In this document: one piece after another, positions 24,927-33,889 of the stretch
How positions within the stretch are numbered: position 1 is the stretch's first letter
Layout: every line of letters starts with the position of its first letter
Assembly: GCA_964596985.1 (NCBI GenBank)
Contig: CAZQWG010000007.1
Coordinates: 1-64,000, forward strand
Source of the DNA: GCA-020345945 sp964596985
GTDB taxonomy: Archaea > Thermoproteota > Bathyarchaeia > RBG-16-48-13 > GCA-020345945
Reading direction: 5' to 3'
DNA length: 64,000 nt
Notes under the pieces: generated by a model
Seen by the model: only the letters and a program-made list of their open reading frames with translations
Database searches by the model: none
What the model was told of the DNA's origin: nothing
Position numbers and translations under genes: made by a program

Positions 24927-26137
24927 GAAGTTTCTTTCAGCATACGGGAGAGTTCTCTCTCCAGGTCTCCAGCCGAAAAAGGCAGCCCAATCAGGGTTGT
25001 CTTTCCTCTAATACCGGAGCCAGAGATCTTTGTGGTGACTAGACCCAGAGAAGAAAGGGACTGAATGTATTTCCAAACCTGAGTGTGACGCCGGTTCTTT
25101 CTCCCAAATTCTTCACAGACAGCAGAGTACATTCTCTCGGCTTTACCCATATCGACGTAGGCTTCCTCAGGGTTGCAGGCTAAGATACGAGCAGTAGCCA
25201 GAAGCATCAGCTTCTCATGCTCCTTCAACGCCTTCAAGTCTCCGACTTTGATAGCTAGCGAAAGGTTCGGTTGAACCGTTCGGACGTGCATCGGTAGAAC
25301 CATCGTCGACCCCAAGCCGTCGGCGCATTTACCTGAGAGGTAGGTGAGTTCGATGGCGGCCCTAGCGCTTCCGAAATCCGGTTGGGACGCGATGTCAGCA
25401 ATCAAAGATACGGTCTCATCAAGCACAGCGTTTTCTTTGAACGCCTCCTTGATTCGGTAGTTCAGGATCTCCAATAACTCCTTCGAATCGTACTCGTCCA
25501 AGTCGATAACCCTATGACCAAGGGTGCCACGTGTACTCGGGTCCAGAGAACGGAGAGCACCCTTGCATTGAGGAACTCTAAAGATACAGATCAGAGAGAG
25601 CCTTTGAGCAGAGTCAGGAGGACGGCTCTCCTGTATCCTACTCAAACTATAGAGAGGCCCCGAACCTTCCTTCTCTATCAGAGACTCAAGTTCATCCAAG
25701 ACCAACACTAGGTGGGCGTCTTCCTCATCCAATATAGATATGAGAATCTGAAGGGCTTCCTCAGACGAGAAACCGCGTTCAGGGAAAGTTTGCTTGAACT
25801 GGTCCCTGATGATGTTCTTCAGGATATTGAAGAAGCTACCGTCAATCCGGCAGTTAACATGCACGTATCGGATATTGGCGTTTCTAGTCTGAGCCACCCT
25901 CTCAAAATCTTGACCGAAACGTTTGGCTAGAGAGGTCTTACCGGTTCCTACCTTGCCTTTGATAAGTACCCTTTGACTCGCTTCCCCAGGTCTCTCGATC
26001 AGAGAACGAAAGAGTTGTGTTAACGTAAGAAGTTCGTTCTTACGGCATGGAAGAGAGGCTGGAACATATTCCAGAGAAATCTTGCTCTCATCCTTGAAGA
26101 CAGAGGAGCTGTCTAATGCCTCTTCGACGAGGCCCAT
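24923..26137 (-). CDS. cdc6: Orc1/Cdc6 replication initiator
   Basis: A 404-residue AAA+ initiator. Walker A is GKVGTGKT (61-68), Walker B LVLVLDELESL (about 144-152), sensor 1 region SLICIFRVPQCKGAL, and the lid/sensor 2 segment is FGSARAAIELTYLSG. A winged-helix domain fills the C-terminal 100 residues. The family binds origin recognition boxes and loads MCM. Archaeal origins often lie beside this gene, and the 265-base upstream gap is the obvious place to look. A truncated relative lies at about 4.8 kb. Sensor and Walker residues are intact, so it looks functional. Confidence 0.92.
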   Translation of the reverse strand: MGLVEEALDSSSVFKDESKISLEYVPASLPCRKNELLTLTQLFRSLIERPGEASQRVLIKGKVGTGKTSLAKRFGQDFERVAQTRNANIRYVHVNCRIDGSFFNILKNIIRDQFKQTFPERGFSSEEALQILISILDEEDAHLVLVLDELESLIEKEGSGPLYSLSRIQESRPPDSAQRLSLICIFRVPQCKGALRSLDPSTRGTLGHRVIDLDEYDSKELLEILNYRIKEAFKENAVLDETVSLIADIASQPDFGSARAAIELTYLSGKCADGLGSTMVLPMHVRTVQPNLSLAIKVGDLKALKEHEKLMLLATARILACNPEEAYVDMGKAERMYSAVCEEFGRKNRRHTQVWKYIQSLSSLGLVTTKISGSGIRGKTTLIGLPFSAGDLERELSRMLKETS

Positions 26138-26402
26138 GGATCATACACCTTCGATACGGAGAAACGGGGTAGCCTCACGTAGTCTATATTCATTGCAGAG
26201 TATAAAAAGAATAGAGAATAATGAAAGTAAAATTCGTCGGCTAGATGTGAAGGGCGTCTAAGTCAACTCAAGATCTAGGACATCTTCCACCAAGAGGGAA
26301 TCCCCTGGGCCAGATCGACCATACGACGCCCAATAGAGAAAGCTCAGGAACTAGATTTTAGGAGTTTGGGAGCCACCTAGACATCGATACAGACGGCATC
26401 AA
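26138..26402. other. Upstream region of orc1/cdc6, candidate origin
   Basis: The gap holds a TATA-like TTTTTATACT for the initiator gene (about 26199-26208, minus strand). An AT-rich tract lies at 26195-26235. A G-rich GGAGAAACGGGGT at 26159-26171 loosely resembles the GGAAAC-x-GGGG core of origin recognition boxes. Only this one weak match is visible and no repeated box was found, so origin status is not established. Confidence 0.25.
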
Positions 26403-27452
26403 TCATATCGGAGGCATCCGTCTTCTACGCTTCGCCTTAGAGAGGGCCGCCCATTCTTGAAAGGCGTCGCTTGGCGGATTCTCTTGATACAATTCTCTTC
26501 TCTTGGCTTCGAGAAAATTATTGGGAACGCCGGAGAATTCTGCGGCCGTGACGATCTCATGCCCATTCTGCCTTGCAATCCGTTTTAGTCGAGATAGCCT
26601 ATGCAAGCAGTCTTCGGACCTCGATGAGTGATGATCGTAGACGATCAACGGAACCTGACTTGCTGCCCTCTCCGCATTCCTTAAGGCCGAATCGATCGTA
26701 TCTTCGCTGATTCTGAAGTTGGAGAGATAGAAAGGGGGACCCCCGATTATCGCGATGTCTGGTCTGAAGGAGAGTATCGCGTGTAGAGCCGTTTGTGATC
26801 CCGGTCCTTGAACATCCGAGCAGTGCATGACCCTTTCATCGTCGTGTTCCACACACAACATTAGGAGATAGCCTAGACGAGAACCATCCTCGCCGTGGGG
26901 TACAGGGTCAGAGAAAGACAGCGTCGTTGAACCCAACTCGTAACTTCGTCCATCAGCAACTTCCAGGGATTCAACCCATCTCCTGGCTGTATCCTGAAAG
27001 AACCACCCTCTCCTACGTTGACTGTAATTGATCTTGTCTCGAATATCTTTGACCAAGACCCTCTTCCCCCCGAATATCTCTTGGGATACCTCTTTGTTAC
27101 TCCAAGTCCACACGGTTTCAACCTGTTTCCACGCAGGCGAATAGTGGTCATAATGATAGTGGGAGATGGTAACGATGTCAACCTTCTTGGCAAGATCTAC
27201 TATCTGTTCACGTGCCTTCCTAAGAGCCGAGTACTCCATTGGATGGGGTAGAAGCCCCCATCTAGGCCCCAAAGAGACACCGGGGTCGACAAGTATCTTG
27301 ACGTCCGGGGTCTCGATCAGCGTACACATCGACCGGACCCCGAGGCTCTCGAAAGAGGTCGGAAACAGTCTTATCCCGCTTAATTGGAGGTCGGCTTCTG
27401 ATCCTGACAAATAGGTTGACTCCCATATCGGACTATGATTCGGCATACGCAT
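26403..27452 (-). CDS. Metallo-beta-lactamase-fold hydrolase, UPF0282-like
   Basis: A 349-residue protein with the metallo-beta-lactamase metal motif as TISHYHYDHYSP (about 94-105). Later metal-ligand-type motifs are MHCSDVQGPG and VYDHHSSR. The length and the HYHYDH variant match the archaeal UPF0282 group, whose substrate is unknown. There is no RNA-processing beta-CASP signature. It begins 63 bases upstream of the IleRS gene's stop and is on the same strand, so it may be transcribed with ileS. Confidence 0.82.
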   Translation of the reverse strand: MRMPNHSPIWESTYLSGSEADLQLSGIRLFPTSFESLGVRSMCTLIETPDVKILVDPGVSLGPRWGLLPHPMEYSALRKAREQIVDLAKKVDIVTISHYHYDHYSPAWKQVETVWTWSNKEVSQEIFGGKRVLVKDIRDKINYSQRRRGWFFQDTARRWVESLEVADGRSYELGSTTLSFSDPVPHGEDGSRLGYLLMLCVEHDDERVMHCSDVQGPGSQTALHAILSFRPDIAIIGGPPFYLSNFRISEDTIDSALRNAERAASQVPLIVYDHHSSRSEDCLHRLSRLKRIARQNGHEIVTAAEFSGVPNNFLEAKRRELYQENPPSDAFQEWAALSKAKRRRRMPPI

Positions 27453-27515
27453 GCCAAGGCTGGTAGAAAGCCCGAACTTGTTTCTTGTATTGCGACGAGA
27501 GTTTACGTCTGCGTG

Positions 27516-30500
27516 TTACTCTACGTTCTTTTTTCCGGATTCCTCCCTATGCAATCGCACCAAACCGAGCTTCAAAGGTTCCCCACCGATATTGAGCTCC
27601 TTCACATGGGCTCCTTTAGGGGCTCTACCTCTCTCCAGAGTCCTTGACAAGGTTTCTGCAGCAATGTATTCACCGAAAGATGAGAAAACATGTGTAAGTT
27701 TCTCTCCAGACTCATAGTAGGTCTCGATTCGGTCGTCTATATCGAACTCCGCCATCTTGCGTTGATTTTGGATGTGACGTACGATGTCTCTCGCAAGCCC
27801 TTCCTCCTCAAGCTTCTCATCAATCTCCGTACATATGCTCAAGGTGACTTCGTCTTTCTCGATGAAAGTGTAGCCCTTCTTGGGTTGAATCCGCAGATCA
27901 ACATCTTGAGGATCTAGGGATATTATATTGCCATCCACGTCGACGTCCACGCTAAGGCCTTGTTGGAATCGTGACGCAAGACTATTTGAGTCCATCTCGC
28001 TCACGACTTCCTCTATCCTGTGAAGCATTGCACCGTACCGTCTACCCAGTTGTTCCGGAATCGGCCGAACAACGTAGTCTACGAGTTCCTTTCTATCGGT
28101 ACAGAAGACTAGGTCTTTGACGTTGAGCTCGCCTTCGATGAGACTGGAAACCCTCTCTATTCGCTTCAGCTTACCTTCCTCAGCATAGACCTTTGCCACC
28201 GCCAATGGTTGCCGTAATCTGACCCCTGATGCACTGCGAAGGGACCGGCCCAGCTCGCTTATTCTCACCGCCAGATCCATGTCCTCCATCAATTCTTCAT
28301 CGATCAAGGAGAGGTCCGGGGAAGGCCAGTCGTTGTGATGCACGCTCTCGGGCGTGTCGGGTGTAACCTCGCGTACAAGGTTTTGATACACCTCCTCTGT
28401 GACAAAGGGAACGAAAGGCGCGAGGAGTTTCAAGAGCGTCGTCAGACAAGTGTAGAGCGTTGTGTAGGCTGTCAACTTGTCGAGATCTTTCGTGCTCTTC
28501 CAGAATCTTCGTCGTGACCGGCGAACATACCACTTCGATAGTTCATCTACAAACTGCTCCAATCGAGAGGTTGCCTCAGGAACGTTGAAATTCTCCAAGC
28601 TGTCCGTTACCTGTTGCACGAGTCTTTGAAGCTTGGAGAATATCCAGCGGTCCAGCAAGGAGAAGTCGGTACTGGTATTCTCGGGGGTCCACCCATCTAG
28701 TCGTGCATATGTAATGAAAAAGCTGTAAATATTCCATAGCGGAATCAGGAACCTTCTCATAGTTTCGCTGGCCCCCCCATAGCCAAAGCGCATATTGGTT
28801 TCAGGATTGGTTCTGCAGTACATCCACCGCATGACGTCGGCTCCCATACTCTCGACCGCATCGTCGAACCATATTGCATTTCCCCATGACTTGTGCATCT
28901 CTCTCCCATCCTCCGCGAGCACCGAACCATAGCCGATACAGGTCTTGAAGGGGGGGCGACCTTCTATGATCGTACTCATCGCCAGCAGGGAGTAGAACCA
29001 ATTCCTGAATTGACCAGGCAGGGATTCACATATCAGGTCGGCAGGGAACCATTTGTCCCAGTATTCTCGATCATTGAGGTAGTCCAGCGTAGAGTACGCT
29101 ACTATTCCTGCGTCTAGCCAAGGATTGCCGACATCGTGTATGCGAGAAGCATCCTCACCGCATTTCGGGCATGCTATCTTAACTGCGTCTATCCAGGGAC
29201 GGTGAGGGGAGTGCCCCTTGAATTCCTCCCAGCCAGAGACTGCCCGGGACTTCAACTCTTCCTTGCTGCCTATCACATCGAAGGTACCGCATTTCCGGCA
29301 TACCCATATGGGTAGGGCGAGACCCCAGTACCTCTTCTTCGAGATCATCCAATCCTCCATGTTGAGGAGCCAGTCGATTTCCTGGCGTAGACCGAATGGG
29401 GGAACCCAACTCGTCTCCTGTACTACATCGATGATCTGGTAGCGTAGGTTCCTCTGCCTCTCTTCCTTCGAGATCTTGTTCAGGGGTTTGCCGAGTTTTT
29501 CACCCATACTTATGAACCACTCGTCGACGAGGCGAAAGACCAGCTCATTTCCACAACGCCAACAGACGGGGTAGCGGTGAGTATAGTCCTCCACCTTGTA
29601 GAGCAACCCCTTTCGACGTAGGTCCTCAACGATCTGTTTGTGTGATTGGTAGACCGAGAGACCAGAAAGCCATCCAAAGCCCTCGATGAAGACCCCGTAT
29701 TCGTTCAACGGGGATATCGCAGGGAGGTCGTACTCCATACTCAACTCGAAGTCCTCCTTACCACAGCCAGGGGCCATATGGACGATCCCCGTACCTTCTA
29801 CCTCACTAACCTCTTTCCACGGAATCACACGATGAGAATCTACAGCACCCCCCTCTCTTTCGGCCGGAAGTTCATCAAACGGTCCATCGTACGTCCAATT
29901 CAGCAGTCTCTCTCCTGTAAACTCCTCAACCACCTCGTAGTCTCCTTCTAACGTTCTAGAGACTGCGGCTTTAGCCAGATAGAATACCTCGGTTCCTTGG
30001 CGAACCCTCACATAGATCATTTGTGGATGCACGGCGACCGCAACGTTCGAAGATAGGGTCCAAGGCGTCGTCGTCCAGACTAGTAGAGACTCCCCTTCCC
30101 GGTCCCGCAACGGGAACCTCGCAGTCAATCCGAGATGTGATAACTCCCGGTAGCCGTCGGTAGTAATTTCATGTTGCGAAAGTGCGGTGGAACAACGGGG
30201 ACACCAAGGCATGACGTCTCTGCCTTTGTATATCCAACCGTTTTCGTGGCATTTCTTGAGAAGCGCCCAGATCGTGTAGTTGTTCTCGTCGGAGAACGTG
30301 AAGTAGGAGCCACCTATGTCTCGTGACCCCAGTCGACCCACAACCTTTTCGACCCTGCCTGACACGGGGCCTGTTCTTCCCTGGATCTCAACAATACTCT
30401 CCGGGTCTTCCATGCGGCTCTCCAGTTTTCTCAGGGAATCCGGGTTATTCCAGTCCATCCAATAGCCTAGGCGAATGGATTGTTCGGTCTGTATCGCACT

Positions 30501-30881
30501 ATAGTGCAGCACCCTCTGTTTGCAGCGGTTGACGAATTCGGCGATTCCGTAGGTCTCGATGTCTTTCTTTGATTTGAAGCCTAGTTCCTTCTCCACCTCT
30601 ACCTCGATCCAAAGTCCTTGGCAGTCAAATCCGTTCTGATAGCGGAGATTGAAACCGCGCATTGCCCTATAGCGTTGAAAAAGGTCTTTGTATGTGCGTC
30701 CCCACGCGTGATGGACACCCATAGGATTGTTTGCCGTGATCGGGCCGTCAAGAAACGACCAGGGTTTCTTCCCTCGACTGAGCTCGACACGTTTCTTGAA
30801 GGCACCAGTATCGACCCAGAACTTGAGGATTCGATGTTCTAACTCAGGGAAGTCTACTTGATTCTGAACCTCTTTGAACAT
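27516..30881 (-). CDS. ileS: Isoleucyl-tRNA synthetase
   Basis: A class I synthetase of 1121 residues with the full IleRS order: catalytic fold, inserted editing domain (about 200-420, with VWTTTPWTLSSNVAVAVHP), the cysteine-rich segment around CRKCGTF, anticodon-binding helices and a C-terminal extension. The HIGH signature appears as GVHHAWGRTYKD (HHAW at 57-60) and the KMSKS loop as REMHKSWGN. Both are departures from the textbook motifs, although the flanking sequence is family-typical. Long C-terminal sequence with VRPIPEQLGRRYG matches eukaryote/archaea-type IleRS. Whether it is the only IleRS cannot be told from one window. Confidence 0.93.
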   Translation of the reverse strand: MFKEVQNQVDFPELEHRILKFWVDTGAFKKRVELSRGKKPWSFLDGPITANNPMGVHHAWGRTYKDLFQRYRAMRGFNLRYQNGFDCQGLWIEVEVEKELGFKSKKDIETYGIAEFVNRCKQRVLHYSAIQTEQSIRLGYWMDWNNPDSLRKLESRMEDPESIVEIQGRTGPVSGRVEKVVGRLGSRDIGGSYFTFSDENNYTIWALLKKCHENGWIYKGRDVMPWCPRCSTALSQHEITTDGYRELSHLGLTARFPLRDREGESLLVWTTTPWTLSSNVAVAVHPQMIYVRVRQGTEVFYLAKAAVSRTLEGDYEVVEEFTGERLLNWTYDGPFDELPAEREGGAVDSHRVIPWKEVSEVEGTGIVHMAPGCGKEDFELSMEYDLPAISPLNEYGVFIEGFGWLSGLSVYQSHKQIVEDLRRKGLLYKVEDYTHRYPVCWRCGNELVFRLVDEWFISMGEKLGKPLNKISKEERQRNLRYQIIDVVQETSWVPPFGLRQEIDWLLNMEDWMISKKRYWGLALPIWVCRKCGTFDVIGSKEELKSRAVSGWEEFKGHSPHRPWIDAVKIACPKCGEDASRIHDVGNPWLDAGIVAYSTLDYLNDREYWDKWFPADLICESLPGQFRNWFYSLLAMSTIIEGRPPFKTCIGYGSVLAEDGREMHKSWGNAIWFDDAVESMGADVMRWMYCRTNPETNMRFGYGGASETMRRFLIPLWNIYSFFITYARLDGWTPENTSTDFSLLDRWIFSKLQRLVQQVTDSLENFNVPEATSRLEQFVDELSKWYVRRSRRRFWKSTKDLDKLTAYTTLYTCLTTLLKLLAPFVPFVTEEVYQNLVREVTPDTPESVHHNDWPSPDLSLIDEELMEDMDLAVRISELGRSLRSASGVRLRQPLAVAKVYAEEGKLKRIERVSSLIEGELNVKDLVFCTDRKELVDYVVRPIPEQLGRRYGAMLHRIEEVVSEMDSNSLASRFQQGLSVDVDVDGNIISLDPQDVDLRIQPKKGYTFIEKDEVTLSICTEIDEKLEEEGLARDIVRHIQNQRKMAEFDIDDRIETYYESGEKLTHVFSSFGEYIAAETLSRTLERGRAPKGAHVKELNIGGEPLKLGLVRLHREESGKKNVE

Positions 30882-31300
30882 GCTTCTTGATCCTCCATTT
30901 TGGGCGTGAATCTTCAGATAGAGTATCCGCCAGTTCTGAAGAGTGAATTGTTATAAGGGTTTGTAGGGATGGAATCGAGAACCATAGATTGTCTAGCAGC
31001 GAATTTGACGATCCCTCAAGATTATTCCCTACCATACAGCGGTTTGACCATAGCAAGATTATAAGTTTTTAAACTTGTGGAGTGCCGGCAGCATATCTAC
31101 TTGAGTTCATACTAGTATCTAATTGATATTGGAGACTACGAATAGAGCAATCCAACAGATTAATGGTGCTGTCGTCGAAATTCGTATCCCACTAGGACCG
31201 CTAGTTACACCTCCAGGATCTTCTAAGCGCGTTTGGTATTTCATCGAACCTCAATCTATACTTATATGCGGGAATCCATTCTAACGGATCGGGGCGTATT
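30882..31300. other. Intergenic region between ileS and the dehydrogenase gene
   Basis: A 419-base gap between divergent genes. AACTTATATGC-like sequence at 31257-31268 is a good TATA element for the plus-strand TTG start at 31301. A weak decayed copy of the tRNA-like repeat is seen at 31163-31212. No further gene was recognised. Confidence 0.45.
31163..31212. repeat. Decayed copy of the tRNA-like repeat (right half)
   Basis: AATGGTGCTGTCGTCGAAAT and the following ATTCG...CCCA and AGTTACACC segments follow the same order as the better copies at 46987-47034 and 59283-59332, with many substitutions. Homology is probable, not certain. Confidence 0.35.
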
Positions 31301-32314
31301 TTGAAGATTCTAATCGTCAGCAGAAACTTACTTCGGCGAGGATTCTGGGATCCTATTATAGAGCTGAAGAAGAAGGTACCTGATAGCTGCGAGTTTGTGG
31401 TCCCCAAGACTGGCTCCGATGAAGAGGTAGCGAGGCTGGCGCGTGACGCGGACGTGATAATCGGCGGTGGAGTATCAGATCGCATTGTGAAGGGGGCGAA
31501 GAGACTTAGGCTCATCCAGACGACAGGGGCAGGAGCCAACCACATCCCCTTCGACTCTTTCAAGGACAGGGATATCTATGTAGCTAACACGTCCGGGGCA
31601 GACCCGTCCCGGCTCGCTGAGGGCGCCTTCACGCTTGTAATGACTCTCGCCAAGAGAATCGTACCTCGACACACCAAGTTCCAGCAGGGGATCCCGTACA
31701 GGGAGAGGGGCATCAGGCTTAGAGGGAAGACCCTAGGCATCCTAGGGTTAGGCAGCATAGGCACAGAAGTCGCGAAGATGGGACTGGTCTTCGGTATGAA
31801 TGTCGTAGCCACAAAACGTCACCCATCAAAGGAGCTTGAAAGGGAGCTCGGGTTAGGCTTCCTCGGGGGACCCGGAGACCTCGAACAAGTACTAGAGACC
31901 TCGGACTTCCTCGTAATAACACTGCCACTGACACCTGAGACACAGGAATTGATAGGGGAAAGCGAGTTACGTAAAATGAAGAAATCTGCTTTCCTAGTAA
32001 ATATTGGTAGAGCGGAGATCATCGAGGAGGAACCCCTATACAGGGCGTTGAAGGAGGGCTGGATAGCCGGCGCCGGTCTAGACGTATGGTACAATGAATA
32101 CTGGACCAAACCGGGTTGGCAAAGCGAAAGCAAGGGGGCTGAGCCGTCGCGGTTCCCAATCCATAGGCTTGAGAACGTGGTCGCTACACCCCACTGCGTA
32201 GGCATCACGGAAGAACGTGGGTGGAGGAGGCTGGAGATCATAGCGGAGAACATATCGAGAATATCCAGGGGAGAAGAACCGATTAACAAGGTAGATCCAA
32301 CCCTTCGCTACTAG
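31301..32314 (+). CDS. D-2-hydroxyacid dehydrogenase (NAD-binding)
   Basis: A 337-residue member of the phosphoglycerate/formate/lactate dehydrogenase family. The Rossmann motif is LGILGLGSIGTEVAKMG (about 148-164). Catalytic Arg lies in NIGRAEIIEE, Glu in GAGLDVWYNE, and His in TPHCVGIT. It reduces or oxidises a D-2-hydroxy acid with NAD(P). The insertion WYNEYWTKPGWQSESKGAEPS is longer than usual and may shape the active-site entrance. It starts with TTG just downstream of a TATA element. Substrate not assignable; no serine-pathway genes are adjacent. Confidence 0.87.
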   Translation: MKILIVSRNLLRRGFWDPIIELKKKVPDSCEFVVPKTGSDEEVARLARDADVIIGGGVSDRIVKGAKRLRLIQTTGAGANHIPFDSFKDRDIYVANTSGADPSRLAEGAFTLVMTLAKRIVPRHTKFQQGIPYRERGIRLRGKTLGILGLGSIGTEVAKMGLVFGMNVVATKRHPSKELERELGLGFLGGPGDLEQVLETSDFLVITLPLTPETQELIGESELRKMKKSAFLVNIGRAEIIEEEPLYRALKEGWIAGAGLDVWYNEYWTKPGWQSESKGAEPSRFPIHRLENVVATPHCVGITEERGWRRLEIIAENISRISRGEEPINKVDPTLRY

Positions 32315-32491
32315 TCACATACAACATCTCAAACCAGAGATAACACACATCATTTTGATCAATCAGCTTAGACATTTGCCAAACGGTATAAGCCATCCAG
32401 CCTTTCATGGTGACGGCGGAGACCCCCATAACATCATAGATTAAGGAATCACCGTGGTCTGAAGAATCCTAGTCCGCACTACGGTAGAACC

Positions 32492-33691
32492 TTAATCACT
32501 TTGACTTCGCCTTGCACTATAGGTTTCTTTAGCGAAGACTCCTACAAGAACAGTGTTCACAAGGATCAGGGCAGTCATGAAGTAGAATGGAGCCCTCAAG
32601 CCATGGCTATCGGCAATAAGCCCCAGAATGATGGGGCCGACAACGAATCCTAAATCGCCGAAGAGCCGGTAAAGACCCATGGAGAAACCGTGCGGCTCAT
32701 CGAGGGTAACATCCGTTGCCAGTGCTAGAGGTGCTTGACCTGCACCACTTGTGCCAACCCCAAGCAGCACCGCGGCGAGAGAGATCTGAAAATAGTTCGA
32801 TGTTGAGGGGAATAAGAAGGCTGAGATAGCGGTAATTGTGAGGCTGATGATTATCGGTGGTTTTCTGCCAAAGTAGTCTACTGCATAACCCATTGGAATC
32901 GTCATAATGAGATTTGTAATTGTGGCATAGCTGATGATCGTGCCGATTGTCAGCTCGTCGAAACCTAGGATGACATTAGCATATAATGGAACCATTGTAC
33001 CTCGAATGCCGGTTCTCATGAAAAAGACAGTGAAAGTAGCGAGGCACGCCATACTATAACTCCTGTTACACATGAGTCTCCTAATGGTTTCATACGAGAA
33101 GTCGTGGTCGGTATACCTCGTCTTTACATCATGCGGTTCCCGTATCCAGATGACAGTAATGATCAGACTGACCAGACCAGCCAAGGCGTAGAAGTAGAAT
33201 GGTGCACGGATACCCCAGCCTGTTGCGACTATGCCCCCTATAACGGGGCCTGCCGACGAACCGAGCAGCATGAAAGCCTGAAAGTAGCCCATCGTCCGCC
33301 CCCGGTCCTCAGGCTTAAGGATGTCCGCGAGGAGTGTTGTCCTGCTTGTCATCCACATCGAGGATCCCACCCCTTGGATCAGGCGGTAAACGAGGAACTC
33401 CCAGAAATTCGAGGCAATCGCGTTCAGGTAGGCGGTAACCGTGAGTAGAACTGTCCCTACGATCATAAGCGGCTTCCTACCGAACCGGTCAGCAACCATG
33501 CCGACAGGGAGATCGACGATTAGCCGGCCGAAAGCGTACATCGAGATCGCGAGGGAGACGAGGGTATAGGAGACTTTGAAGGACTTCGCGTATATAGGAA
33601 GAATAGGACCGACAATCCCCATCCCTAGGAAGATGAAGAAGGCGGGAACGTAGATCGACAAGATGTCATAAAAAGTCGAGCGCAATTCCAT
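32492..33691 (-). CDS. Major facilitator superfamily transporter
   Basis: A 399-residue membrane protein with twelve likely transmembrane helices. The MFS loop 2-3 motif is VGMVADRFGRKPLMIVG and a second half-copy is MGYAVDYFGRKPPIIIS, marking the two six-helix halves. It most resembles drug/sugar-type proton symporters, but nothing fixes the substrate. It stands alone, convergent with the dehydrogenase gene and divergent from feoB. A further MFS gene is at 51681-52946 and is only distantly similar. Confidence 0.88.
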   Translation of the reverse strand: MELRSTFYDILSIYVPAFFIFLGMGIVGPILPIYAKSFKVSYTLVSLAISMYAFGRLIVDLPVGMVADRFGRKPLMIVGTVLLTVTAYLNAIASNFWEFLVYRLIQGVGSSMWMTSRTTLLADILKPEDRGRTMGYFQAFMLLGSSAGPVIGGIVATGWGIRAPFYFYALAGLVSLIITVIWIREPHDVKTRYTDHDFSYETIRRLMCNRSYSMACLATFTVFFMRTGIRGTMVPLYANVILGFDELTIGTIISYATITNLIMTIPMGYAVDYFGRKPPIIISLTITAISAFLFPSTSNYFQISLAAVLLGVGTSGAGQAPLALATDVTLDEPHGFSMGLYRLFGDLGFVVGPIILGLIADSHGLRAPFYFMTALILVNTVLVGVFAKETYSARRSQSD

Positions 33692-33870
33692 CCAACCCCC
33701 GTCTACACGAAACGGCTCATTCTGAAGACTCTTCCATAAAAACTATTCCATGGTAACCTACGCTTCTTGTTTCTCTACTGGGATCGAACCCAGGTTAGCT
33801 CCCTAGCCCCCCAAAGCCAAGGATGAAGCAGATTTGAGAATTGGAGTGTCCCTTAGAGACAAAGCTTATT

Positions 33871-33888
33871 ATTTAGGCTAGCCTAAAT
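33871..33888 (+). promoter_or_regulatory. DtxR/IdeR-type metal-responsive operator before feoB
   Basis: An exact 18-bp palindrome with core TTAGGCTAGCCTAA, one base before the feoB ATG. It matches the half-sites of the DtxR/IdeR/MntR family (TTAGG..CCTAA) well. It overlaps or follows the AT-rich CTTATTATTTA that would serve as TATA, so bound repressor would block initiation. The operon itself encodes a DtxR-family protein. Confidence 0.8.
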
Positions 33889-33889
33889 T

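Noticed and set aside
33777..33818. Another copy of the tRNA-like repeat (GGGATCGAACCCAGG...CCCCCC)
   Set aside because: Similarity is limited to the T-loop-like core and a C-run; too weak to separate from chance.
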